Assembly: GCA_014526335.1 (NCBI GenBank)
Contig: JACTAT010000032.1
Location: 5,306,914-5,370,913, forward strand
Direction: 5' to 3'
Origin: Chrysaora quinquecirrha
Lineage: Eukaryota > Cnidaria > Scyphozoa > Semaeostomeae > Pelagiidae
DNA: 64,000 nucleotides
Positions 53,428 through 64,000 of this stretch are shown here, piece after piece (within the stretch, counting starts at the first letter, position 1; each line of letters starts with the position of its first letter). The notes under the pieces were generated by a model. It made no database searches and was not told the DNA's origin. It worked only from the letters and a program-made list of their open reading frames with translations. A program made the position numbers and the translations under genes.

Positions 53428-55129
53428 GTGGGTATTTACTGTTAATTTATCTATTAAAATCCTAATTTCTGCTTTTTCGATTATTTTTCTTTTATTAGTT
53501 TTCGGTTTGTCTCTATATTTGAGAGGAAATCACCCTCTCCATTACTGAATTCCTGTTCGGGGTTTCCTTGGACAGCACTGCCTGTTAAACACACAGAAAA
53601 AAACTTATTAAAACTTTGGCGAAAATCGAAGAAAAATTTCGTGCATCCAGCGTGGAAAATTTTCAAACCAAAAAGGTTTTATTAGTTGACTGACAGCGGG
53701 ATATAAAAGGCTCAAGAAACAATAATTTCGATGTCAATATTATTTTTGATTTGACCCTATTTTCTGATTTAGAAAAAAGATATCCCACGATCCACGATTC
53801 CTATATCTCATGTTCAAAATCACGTTTGAAATTGTTTAAAATTTCCCACGGAATCCAACTTCAAATTTGTTCCTTATAATTAATCAAGCTAAATGAATGA
53901 AATATCTTTTGATTTCTTGAAGTTTTTAAATTCATTAAGAAAATAAATTATGACAGTCTGCTACTATTTGAATCGAGGAAACGAATTCGGTTGCCCTTTT
54001 AAGTCGATAAAACTCTTTTAACCCTGACAATTTTACATTTAAACATTCGTTGTTTAATCAATTGTTTAGCTAACCTAACTTTTTATTATAATCACTTTTG
54101 AAAATTTTACTCTTAAGAGATTACAATAATTGGTTTGAAATAAGTTTTCACGCAATTCGGCACACAACAGAAAATCACCTCTTTTGAAAACCTAAGTCTA
54201 ATTTTTTTAGCTTTGGGAAAATATCAAAAATCGATGAAAAGCGATTTTCCTAAAAGTTGGAGCTCGCTCTGTTTTTATGTAAGCATAAACAAAAGATTCT
54301 TGTTTATTATTTATTGTTGACAATTATTCCTGTAAATATTTTCACAACTTTGAGTTTTTTCGATCACTTTGAGTTTTCACAAAATTCTGCAAATTCGATC
54401 AAAATTGCGAAGTTATTTCACGAGTTCACGAGTTTATTGATTTTCCTTAGTACCAATCCTGTTTGTTTCGACCATCGAACAAAAAATAACGTGCTTTTGT
54501 CTTCTTTTAGTCGTATCAACACTATATGAAGTGCGAAAAACTCAATTGAAACTTTTCTTCGCACTTTCGTGCCCAAATCATCATTTCCATAGTGTTGTTC
54601 GATTTCTCATCGTCCAGGGGGGGATGTTTACAAGACTTCTCATGTTCGACCTCGTATTCGATTTTTGCAGTTTCGAAACAGGTCGTATCTTATCTTATAA
54701 AAAGAGGTTTTTGTATAAAAATTGAGTTTAAGTTGGCATGTTTTCTAGAGATTTACTCGAGTAGAGGAAAGGTCCCCTCCCCATAACATATTCTCACTGA
54801 AGCCCCCTGAAATAAATAGGTAAATATTTGATAACCCTTATTGCTGAACCTGTCAAGTGAATATTTGACCCCTCTGAAGCGGGGGTCGGCTGGTTGTATC
54901 GCAACCACACCCTTAAACACCTGGCCGCCCCTCCCTTTCTGGGAATGTGGCGATTCCCCTTGTAAGGGTCTGATTTTTGGATTCGCTTGATTATTGGAGG
55001 CAGGGCTGAAGTGTTTGGTAGACTTTCCCACCTTTTACTAAGACTTGTGCCATTTTATAGCAACCCTTTTAAGCAACATAAAATAGCACCAATCTTTTTA
55101 CTTTTACAGCAGCAACAACAACATTAACA
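53428..55129. other. Intron 2 of the ADAMTS-like gene, first part
   Basis: AT-rich. Short plus-strand frames at 54257-54786 have no domain. A repeat-like block with CCCCTCCCC and CCCCCTGAAATAAATAGG is at 54768-54815. Confidence 0.3.
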
Positions 55130-55255
55130 GTTTTTTTTCGCGTCTGGTAATTCAATTCAACAACGACTATTGACGATAAATCTTAAACTTATTACTTGAA
55201 TCGTTGTTATTGCCATTTGGTGAGCGATAACTGGAACTCAGGTAATAAGTCTAGC
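55130..55255. mobile_element. TAGACT-family MITE
   Basis: CAACAACAACATT interior, AATTCAATTCAACAACGAC, and right end CTGGAACTCAGGTAATAAGT CTA. Confidence 0.45.
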
Positions 55256-55984
55256 CTTTTACTCAAACGTTAACGGTTGAGCAGACCCAGTCTTCCAAAA
55301 AACACAAGCCCTCAGGAAGTTCCAGTTATAAGACCGTACATTTCGACCCTCCCAGCCTTTTAGTTTAAAATAAGATTCGTTATCCCTATTATAGACAGTC
55401 CCCCAAACTTCGAAATCGATTGAGTTTATAGGAGTTTTGTCTGGATAGATTTGATCCCAAAAAAGATTAGCAACAACTGTTTCTAGGATAGATTATTTTC
55501 TGTCTGGCGCAAAGAAGATCATTGCCACACCCTTAGCATAAAACAGAAGAGAACGAGAGATAAGTTCGTTTCCCCTGGAGAAACTTGAAACTCTTTCAAA
55601 TGCAAAACAAGTTATAAGAAAATATGAATTTTTGAATAATATAGAATATTATCTTATTCTGATAACGATGTTTGACGATGAAGTTCATGGCCATTATCAT
55701 GTCTGAAGGGCAATGTCCTCAGGCTAGCGCTGAAGTAAGCGATAATATTGTTCGACATGTAAATAGGCCCTGGTGATTTGCATACAGAAGCGTTTCAATA
55801 GCATGGGAAAAAGTCTTCTTTTGACAATGACCTTGGGCCTCATGGTTGTTCGGGAGGTAAGATGCTTAATCTGCTGAACCAAAGCCTTTCTCCAACCGAG
55901 AGCCATCGTGCATGAGAACTGCAGATGATTTGAATTCTCGTCCGTAGTTCGCATGCGTGATGGCGTCATCTTGGGAACTGGGAA
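55256..55984. other. Intron 2, middle part, nothing recognised
   Basis: No exon or clear repeat seen. Confidence 0.25.
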
Positions 55985-56250
55985 CTAACACTGAGGCCCT
56001 TGCTTAACGATCAAATAATGTTCGTCAAACATTATAGATTTGCTTTACAACTCATGTTTTGACCGTTTAACCAAAACATTAGCTACTTGATTAGCAGATT
56101 GGCTGAGTAATGTTTTTATGTTTGTCAAGCAAAAAATGGTTGACAACCAATGTTTTGCGACGTGGCCGATCAAACTGATAAAACGATCAAACATTTTGCT
56201 TGACAAGCAAATTGGAAATGTTTTACAATCAATGTTTGATCATTTGGTGA
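55985..56250. mobile_element. Palindromic MITE with ATCAAACATT-type ends, copy 2
   Basis: GAGGCCCTTGCTTAACGATC AAATAATG at the left and CAATGTTTGATCATTTGG at the right, with GCGACGTGGCCGATC inside. Diverged relative of 50015-50280. Confidence 0.6.
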
Positions 56251-56956
56251 GATTCACCGGAATGCTTGGCGACGAATGCTTGTAATAAAATTTCAGGGGA
56301 AATCTTACCTAGGTAGCATGAGCATTTATAGAAAATTTCCCATTGTGTTGGTCATTTCTGAAAAATTTGCGGACTTCACCAAAATACAGGGAGTATTCGC
56401 CAACTCCCACGTTGGCTGTTTCGTGACACCTCTCGAGTCTACCCTCAGGTTATAATATAGCACGCTCTTCCTATCATAGTCAATGTTCCGATGTATGAAT
56501 CACCTTTCAAGTTATCAAAGACGTTAAGAAATACGCAAAACATGATAAAAATCACTCGCCTCAATATTTTTGGAAGTTTTTCAGTTTTCTATGAATTAGG
56601 AATGAGGAAGGTGACACATTTCCGCGCGAAAATTCCGCACACAAAACAACACTATTTTAACGAATATACCAGCGCTTGTCAGAGCCAAGAACTATAATCT
56701 AATGTCATATCATTATTACTGAGAGGGTATTCATGATCAAAAAGCTCTGTTTTCTAATTTCCGTTGGTGAATACGATTTGACTTCAATACATTCATTTCT
56801 TATAAGAAACTTTAAGGTCTTCAATTTGAAGCAGAGTTTCCTGGGGTTCCTCTTGCACGGTATGGACGGAACAGGGTATACGCTAAACTGTAGACTTACC
56901 ATACGAGTTGCTGCCTTTGCCAATTACCATTCGATCAAAGATTGTAAATTGAAAAT
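56251..56956. other. Intron 2, unassigned
   Basis: Nothing beyond AT-rich sequence; frames on both strands at 56705-56978 mirror each other and are not supported. Confidence 0.25.
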
Positions 56957-57335
56957 AAGTACACGTTTTTTTTTATAAGGAACCTTTGGTCTGAGTTGAG
57001 GCTGGAGTTCCTTAATTTGTCAACAAAATGAGGCTGAAAGTTCCTTATACTGTTCCTTGTCGTGGGATATGTATAAATACTAATTTTTACAGCAAATTCA
57101 TAGAAACTATTCTTCATTTTTAACTTTAAGTATAAATGGAGCCTTTTGGGGAAGAACGATGGGAGATATATTGTACTTCTGTTTCTTTGCATACAAACCG
57201 TCTTGTTCTTTAAAAAAAGAGTTTCTTAGTTTTTCATCCGAGCCTCGACAGTTCCTTAAAGTTCCTTAATTTTTTCGGCAGTTTCAGCCTCGAGTTCCTT
57301 ATAAAGGTGTTCCTTATAAAAAAAAACGTGTATTG
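56957..57335. mobile_element. ACACG-poly(T) palindromic MITE, copy 3 (cleanest)
   Basis: TACACGTTTTTTTTTATAAG GAACC at the left; GTTCCTTATAAAAAAAAACG TGTA at the right. The inner arms repeat GAGGCTGGAGTTCCTTAATT and AGCCTCGAGTTCCTTATAAA. Confidence 0.75.
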
Positions 57336-59041
57336 TTGTTGTTGCTCAGTTTATTATCGGCTGTAGTGTGTAGGGCGGTTGTGAGCGAATTTTTGGTTTT
57401 GTAGTGAGACTAAGTAAACGGTACAGTCAAGAAATACCTGGCCTGTGGTGTGTATGGAGGCTGTGATCGAATCTACGACATTTTCAGTTAGTCTACAAGT
57501 CCGTCGGAAGGAATCTCAGACTGGGGGGGGGCTGCACATCGGAAAAGTATTTGATGACGTAATGATTTTATTTCATTATACTATTGTTTTTCAACATTAT
57601 TGGGGGCTCAAGCCCCCCGGCCCCCCCCAGCTTCCGACGACCTTGCTCCAAGTAAAAGATACATCCATTTTAGTTACCGACCAAAGTCTAATACTACAGA
57701 GAGAAAATCACAAGGATAGAGCTGAGATGGTTTAGGAAGTTAGGATTTACCGTTAACAATCCAATCTAGTCAGAGGTCCAAATAAAGAATTTACTTTATT
57801 AACTCATTTGATGGAGTTACTGTCAATATAACATTCCCAATGAATAGGGAACAGAGCCTAGATTATCCTTTTCATTCGATTGATCTTAAACGTACACAGT
57901 ACTGACAGGAATAAAGCCCTTTCATGGTATCGGATATACGACTGTTACAAAACTCCGAAGTAAGTTTGAAGTTTCGTATCTCGGTAATCTACTCTGTCAG
58001 CTCAGTCTAAAGTCAGTACTCTCTTTAAAGAACAAGGAAATCTGGCCTGAGTCTTGATGGTTCTATTTTCTCGTACTCAATGTCATTTCAGCCTCCAAAG
58101 TTGGTTATTTTTGTTTGACTACAGGGCTGCTCCTCGCCCATCGCACATGCAGCATCTTCATCATCGTCATCATCGTCATAATCGTCTCCTTCTAGTGCCT
58201 TGAGAATCAGAGCATTTCTTAAGACATTTTACTACTGCGGAAATGTGTAAAAAGGGCCAAAAAGAGCGGACGGGTCTAGGCTGCGGTAAAATACATTATT
58301 TCAAAGATTGTCACAGTTGCTTCAAACGAGAAACGGCAAAGACAAATTTAACGCGATGTCGCATTTTTTCCTTGTACGAAGCTGAAAAACAAAACATTAC
58401 CTTTACCAACACTGCTAATGTCTAAAATCATTATGAAGCTAACTAAAGACATCCATTCTCACTTTGAAAAAACGTCCAGTTGATTTTCAAAAATACGCAA
58501 GAAAGTGGGATTGACAAGTGCCCAAACTATTGAGGAAATTGAGTGCTTTTAGCCCTCTTTATTGGGGAAGGCATTGGGTCTACTGGGGAACCTTGTACCC
58601 TGTAGTTACACTGTTAAAAATGCCCTGGAGTCTCTTCTTAGTGCCTTAAGAATGCATGTATCCTGGAACTCATGGTACGACTTTCCTATCCACTCTAACT
58701 ACCTTGCGAAAATCGTTATTGATATCTTGCTAATCACTTTTTAGTCATTTGTATATATTTAGTCAATGACAAGGAAGCCAGTGACACGCCCTGGTATCCA
58801 AAAAGATCATCGACTCATTCCCGGAAAGGTGGAATTATAGGCAATTCTGTTGGCACTAGTGTTATCAATACAGCTTCGGCCTTGTATTTGTTTGAAGAGA
58901 TGCCTTTTTGGTGCTGTATGTCGGAACTTGGATAAGAATGAGGTGGTATTCGGGTTTGTCCACGCTTTAAAAACAAAAAGTTTTCTTCATATACCGCCTA
59001 CTAAAGTTATTACACGAGTCCCAGCTATCGAAGCTATCATC
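57336..59041. other. Intron 2, last part
   Basis: Contains a GGGGGGGG run (57522-57530) and a CCCCCCGGCCCCCCCC block (57615-57630), perhaps the tips of a worn element, and a short CATCGT run at 58156-58185. No exon supported. Confidence 0.3.
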
Positions 59042-59085
59042 TTTACTTGTTGCTGCTGTTGTTGTTGTTGTTGTTGTTGTTGTTG
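59042..59085. repeat. GTT microsatellite
   Basis: About ten GTT units after TGCTGCT. Confidence 0.85.
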
Positions 59086-59204
59086 GAAAGCTGCTCAATC
59101 AGTTAGCAGAAAAACGAAATGGCGAATGCAACCTTCGATCAAAACATTCGAATCTGGAAGACAATCTTAATACAAAGATGGCCGCTTTTGAACATTGTTA
59201 GGAT

Positions 59205-59284
59205 ATGAGTCTCGAATTGTAGCGAATTGCTGTTGTTGTTGGTCCTAATATTACGAGCGGAACTAAGACTCGCGTAATAAGTCT
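59205..59284. mobile_element. TAGACT-family MITE just upstream of protease exon 3
   Basis: TGAGTCTCGAATTGTAGCG at the left, TTGTTGTTGG inside, and GACTCGCGTAATAAGTCTA at the right, ending 54 bases before the exon. A further left tip, TAGACTCGTTACATAAGTCC, is at 59594 in the next intron. Confidence 0.55.
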
Positions 59285-59337
59285 ATAGCAAGTACGGTGT
59301 AGCTAATTTATTTACGTGAAAATTTCTTTTTTTTCAG

Positions 59338-59488
59338 AATGGTGCATTCAGAACAACCGAAGGCAGCTTTTTGATTCGCCCAATTGACCAGTTAGTTAAC
59401 AAACATGGAGAATACTCTGACCATATTGTCTCTAGAATGCCACAGTCAGGTCCAAAATCATACAGCCCAGGGAAGTGTGCTGCTGGTG
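59338..59488 (+). CDS. ADAMTS-like metalloprotease, exon 3 (end of propeptide)
   Basis: After TTTCTTTTTTTTCAG the phase-0 frame NGAFRTTEGSFLIRPIDQLV continues the propeptide directly from MCNGL, then NKHGEYSDHIVSRMPQSGPK and SPGKCAAG, ending at a GTAAGT donor (59489) in phase 1. The GxFxxxEGSFLIxPI...HxVxR pattern is the second half of the M12B proregion. The Cys in GKC is a candidate cysteine switch. No furin site or zinc motif (HExxHxxGxxH) follows in the remaining 4.5 kb, so the catalytic exons probably lie beyond the window. The intron before this exon is 5.9 kb and contains several MITEs. Confidence 0.85.
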
Positions 59489-60309
59489 GTAAGTGGAATT
59501 GAATCATTTAAAACTTAGGCCGGTTTTTCTTAGTTTAGAGGGGTGAATTTCTCTCCTTCTTAAGGTTGTACAGGAACAGAAGTTCAGACTAGACTCGTTA
59601 CATAAGTCCCAATCTTCGCAAACAGCAACGGCAATCTTGAGCAACAGCAACAACTATTTACTTTAAAAAATTGAACTTGATGGCCTAATGCTCAGAGTAC
59701 TTCTGAGCGACCTATCGAAATCAGATTGGCCTTGGGAGCTAAAACAACAACCCCTTGTTTCAGGTCACAATACCCATATACCAACCTTACAGCCGCCTTG
59801 TGTGATCAATTTCACAATAATTTATTTTCTATGCCTTAATAGCTATAAGCTAGGACTACTGGCCAGACAATACATATGACCTACGATTTGTAACGGATAC
59901 GATCGATTCTCTGACGAGCAATAAGATAAAAATACGAACTTTGGCATCTTTGATGTGGCTTTCTACCTACTTTTGTATAATAGTTCGGTCTGGCAATGGG
60001 ATAAATATACACCTTTGATGTGGATTTGAGTATCGTACCGGGGTGGGGTCCTAGCAGTTCTGACCCTCAAAGTATCGTGGTAAATTTTCACATGAAAACT
60101 TTTACCGTCTCAGGGGGATGGGGTGATGATTCCCTAAGGATATTGTGTATTTTGCAGCAGAGGAAGGATCAGAATGCTATTGGTTTGGACGAGGACGAGT
60201 CTCAATGAGATTTCAGGTTACAGCAGGGGTTGGCCTTAAAGTTAGAGCAACTTTCCCTATAGATTTGCGAGCTAATGAGGCAGAACACAGGATTCTACCC
60301 TAAGAAGGG
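59489..60309. other. Start of the next protease intron
   Basis: A 47-codon open stretch after TTTTGCAG at about 60158 is in a compatible phase but shows no metalloprotease feature, so it is not annotated as an exon. Confidence 0.3.
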
Positions 60310-60319
60310 AGTATTTGAG

Positions 60320-60570
60320 CGATGTTGGAGGTGATGATGATGATGGTGGTGATAATGACGATAATGACGATGATAAAGATGATAATGATGATGATGTTAA
60401 TGATGATGATGATGATGATGATGCTGATGATGATGATGATGATGATTGCGACGATAATGATGACGATGAAGGCGACGATGATGTTGATTGTGATGATGAT
60501 GACCATGGTGATGATGATCATGATGATGATGATTGTGATGACGGTGAAGGTGATGATGATGACGATATTT
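60320..60570. repeat. Degenerate GAT trinucleotide repeat
   Basis: GATGAT with GAC and AAT variants; long poly-acidic or poly-Met frames are artefacts. Confidence 0.92.
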
Positions 60571-63089
60571 TTAAGGATTGAATCTCTCATTCCAATCACT
60601 AACAAAACAAAAGCAACTCTCTCAATACACCCCCTGAAGAGCGTTTCTAAAATAGCAGCAAATTGCTGTGTTGGTGAGACAGAACGCGCCCAAAAACCAA
60701 TGAAATTGGCTTCACAAGGCCAAAGACAAACCGACTTATCTGGATTAATAGTTATGCCCTGATAAACCTCCATTGCTTTGCTTTTAATCCCTTGATTTCA
60801 AACTGGACAATAGCGACACCATGAACTATCGGATTAATGCATTTAGTCCTGGATATAGCTCCTCTGAAGGGGTTTTCCTGATAGAGCTCTGTCTAAAGTA
60901 ATATGCACAAGACTGTTTGATAGCAAGATTTCTTAAGCCAGGCTTTTGTAGACATTGCGAACAGTCAGAACTAGTTGCCGGCTCATCAACTGGTTGGCAT
61001 TACTTCTCGTAATTACTTCTCGTAATTACGAAGCTTAAGAAACCTCTGAACGCAGAAAACTCCTTCTTTGAAGCAAACATCTCTAGAAACGAGAAACAAA
61101 ACATTTTGTTGTCATGGCCTATGTGTACCTGCTGTTCTGTACCCTCCGCTTTTTAGATTTGGAAAAGATTTCTAACGTCTCTGATTCAATCCATGATTTT
61201 AGCGTATTTTATTGATCATTACAGAATGAGGATGAGGGTATTGTATGAGAGCCATTTTGCCCGAAGAGATGAAACATATCAAGTTGATTCTGTACACAAT
61301 TTTAGAACCGCTTTGGTCACCATTTCATGACTCGAACAAGCAAAATATATTTTCAGGAGTACAGGTCAATACCATTTCATCAATCGAAGCAATATTCTTA
61401 AAAGACATACGCTACCTAAAATCCGAGGGTATGGGGCATGGTATTCGTGGGGTGGCGGCACCCAAAGGGTGACGGGAGTGTGTTCATCACTAATTTTTAG
61501 CGTAATATGTCGAACAGACCCAGTTTTCTGTCCGTTCTTGATAAATTAGAGTTAAGCATTCTAGTTGTTTGCAGCTTTTTAAATCCAACCCCAATTTTTA
61601 GGCAACTTTCTGAAATCAGGAACAGTTTTTTGCCATGCCTAATTCAACCTCGTTGGCTATCATAATACCCTTTGGCATTTTTAGTTCGCCGAACCTAAGG
61701 TAAGACAATTTTTTGAGCGGTGAATCGCTGTTAAATTAACAAGCAACCTCAGTATTACCCAATAACTATTAAAAGCGCAAACTGACCCTTGCGTACAGTA
61801 GTATCAAAATAAAGCTAAATTAATTCCTTAAATTTATGAAATGTGGATTTCCTGTGCACCCTATAACTAGCTTGATGCTTTGCTTGAGCTTTCCTCCGCA
61901 CCACTGTTAATCTCTGTCTTTTAAAGCGCAATTCTTTGATGCTCTTTCTGTAGTCTTTAAAACCTTAACATAATAGAACGGAAACTTCTAAAGCGAAGAA
62001 TTAATGCTTAAACCTTATAGGAGTATCATGTTTATCTCAGTGCCCGTTATGTTTGTTCAGTTTTACTATACTAAGCCAAGATGAAGCCGAGATGGACTCG
62101 TCTTAATAAACTGCTTAGACGAGTTGAGCTCGCAGCCTATACCTACCACAAAGTATTGGATGGAAACACCGTATTCAGCTCAGGGGATGATGAAGACAAA
62201 TCATAGCCTTTAGTAGAAACAACAGCTGTTTACATACACATGCTACCTTTCCCTTGTTTCCTCCAATAAGCAGTGCTCTTTTTAGGGGGAGGGGGGGACT
62301 CTTTAGAGTATTGTAGCAAGGCTGTATTAAAACTGGATCTAAAAAACAAAACGGGGCATGTTCATACAACATACGTACAAGCAAGAATGCAGGGGAAAGT
62401 ACCTTCAAAGAGAAGTTACTGCCTCGTAAATAAGTGGCACTTTTAGAATAGGAACCTCTCTCTGATGTTTAGAGGGCATTCGTTTTTTAAGGGGGGCGCT
62501 TGTTCAAGGGAGGTGCCCACTTTGAAGGGCTGAAGAAGTTGAGCCACCAATACGAATATCTGACGACTCGTTATGAAATTCTATGAACCAACGACGGCTT
62601 CATCTCCTACTGTAGTGTATTTGGGCTAATTTTTATAATTAAACAAATCGCAAAACCAAGTGTGTTCTATCCATGACTATGTTCTATCATAGTGCATAAA
62701 ACCGAGCATAAAGCTGGACCATGCCAGTGGATAACTTGGTTGTTTTTCTCACGACAACAAGGTATAAACCACGTGATTAGCACGTGATGCCGTTATGTTT
62801 GATACCATGTTAATGCCTCAACTCGTTAGATTAATACAAAGAAGTATTTGATCATAGTTTCAGGCTTTTAAACCTCGAGGCGTTAAACCTTGCTTAAAAC
62901 TTAGACAAACTGCTAATTTCCTGTGAACAATGGACTAGTTTTCTCGAAGAACAAAATCTATTCAGAAACTAAGAGCTGTAAGAAACAAGGAGTGTTTTTT
63001 GCCCAGGGCAAATACAAGATCATTTCTATGGATGCGCCCTCTGAGATTTAGTCCTCCGCAGAGGAGGCCTTGGAGCCTATAGGCTGTCG
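60571..63089. other. Long stretch with no supported exon
   Basis: Several 60-77 codon frames without domains. A GGGGGGCGCTTGTTCAAGGG AGG block near 62490 resembles the repeat at 7.4-7.7 kb. No HExxH zinc motif was found. Confidence 0.3.
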
Positions 63090-63094
63090 TTCTG

Positions 63095-63166
63095 TGGTTG
63101 ATGATGATGATGATAATGATGATGATGATAATGATGATGATGATGCTGATCATGATGATCATGATA

Positions 63167-63241
<75 letters not shown>

Positions 63242-63440
63242 ATGATGATGAAGGCGATGGTGATGATGAGATGATGGTGACGATGATGATGATGATTATC
63301 ATTATTACGATTGTGATGACTATGATGGTGATAGTGATGATGATGATAATGACGATGATGATGATGTGATGATGATGATGATAGGGATAGTAGGGATGAT
63401 AATGATGACGATCTTGATAATAATGATGATCATGATAATG
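63095..63440. repeat. GAT trinucleotide microsatellite with variants
   Basis: Nearly pure GAT from 63161 to 63250, more variable on both sides, fading near 63440. Confidence 0.95.
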
Positions 63441-64000
63441 ATCATGATCATGCTCTCTAAGATTATAGTGGTGATAATCATTTAATCATAATCACCATCG
63501 TAACTATCATCTTGATGATGATGATGATGAAGAAAAATCACCGTTTATACCAAACTTCCAATCCCATTACAACCAAGACAAGGCATTTCATCGGTGGTTT
63601 CTTGGTCAATATATCTAAAAAGATACGGATGCGCTCGGAGGAAATTGATAAGATTAAAATACTAGCAAACTTTATTAACTTTTTAATCACATTTAAGAAA
63701 GAGAAGAGCTTATTTCCCTGTTACCCCTCTTTCGAATCTTATAATTAAATGTTGTATTAATATTTTGTTTAATTCTCTCTGTTTTAAACCGATATTTTAC
63801 GTATTTTTGTCTATTTTTGGTTGGTTGCTTAGTCCAAGGACTTATTCCTCTCAAACAATGTGGACAATGTATACTGTGATCTCTTTGACTTTTACCGTAC
63901 AGTTAAGAATCTCTCTCGTTCCTACTGGAAGAGAGTCTTTGAAATTTTAATTCAACTCAATTTTGGAAGTAAACACCAGTTGAGTCTGCAACGCAGGCTA
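63441..64000. other. Window end, nothing recognised
   Basis: A 78-codon frame at 63512-63748 begins inside microsatellite sequence and has no domain. The sequence is otherwise AT-rich. Confidence 0.25.

Noticed and set aside
60158..60302. Candidate fourth exon of the ADAMTS-like gene after a NAGNAG acceptor
   Set aside because: Phase is compatible, but the encoded 47 residues show no furin site or metalloprotease similarity and end in a stop.

Overview
The window reads as nuclear DNA of an early-branching animal, most likely an anthozoan cnidarian such as a stony coral or sea anemone. This is inferred from AT-rich sequence, small GT-AG exons separated by kilobase introns, a local fucosyltransferase pair, an intron-poor rhodopsin-like receptor, CR1-like and RTE-like LINE debris, tRNA-derived SINEs and a very high load of palindromic miniature DNA transposons. 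No species marker is visible. Only a few percent of the window is coding. Most open frames elsewhere come from repeats.

Layout. (1) 0.46-6.1 kb and 8.7-15.2 kb, plus strand: two tandem two-exon genes, each encoding a small secreted precursor. After a signal peptide and a Lys-Arg site, each carries a 15-residue candidate peptide with an N-terminal Gln, a nine-residue Cys-x7-Cys ring and a Gly-Lys amidation signal. I do not recognise this family, and it is the best candidate for something undescribed. (2) 12.4-14.4 kb: an array of reverse-transcriptase fragments and a dead LINE 3' end, lying inside the second gene's intron. (3) 16.7 kb: a possible isolated first exon. (4) 20.4-22.5 kb: several tandem repeats. 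(5) 23.8-25.1 kb: an intact GT10 alpha-1,3-fucosyltransferase. At 28.4-29.7 kb is a paralogue broken by two frameshifts. (6) 30.9-32.4 kb, minus strand: a single-exon seven-helix receptor whose frame breaks inside a CAA microsatellite between helices 5 and 6. (7) 33-52 kb: no convincing gene; satellites and many palindromic elements. (8) 52.8-59.5 kb, plus strand: three exons giving the signal peptide and propeptide of an ADAMTS-like metalloprotease. Its catalytic part was not found and probably lies beyond the window.

How the genes relate: the two peptide genes form one tandem family, and the fucosyltransferases form another. The receptor and protease have no evident link to them. A peptide-receptor pairing cannot be argued from proximity alone. 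At least ten repeat families are separable by eye, several sharing terminal sequences between copies tens of kilobases apart.
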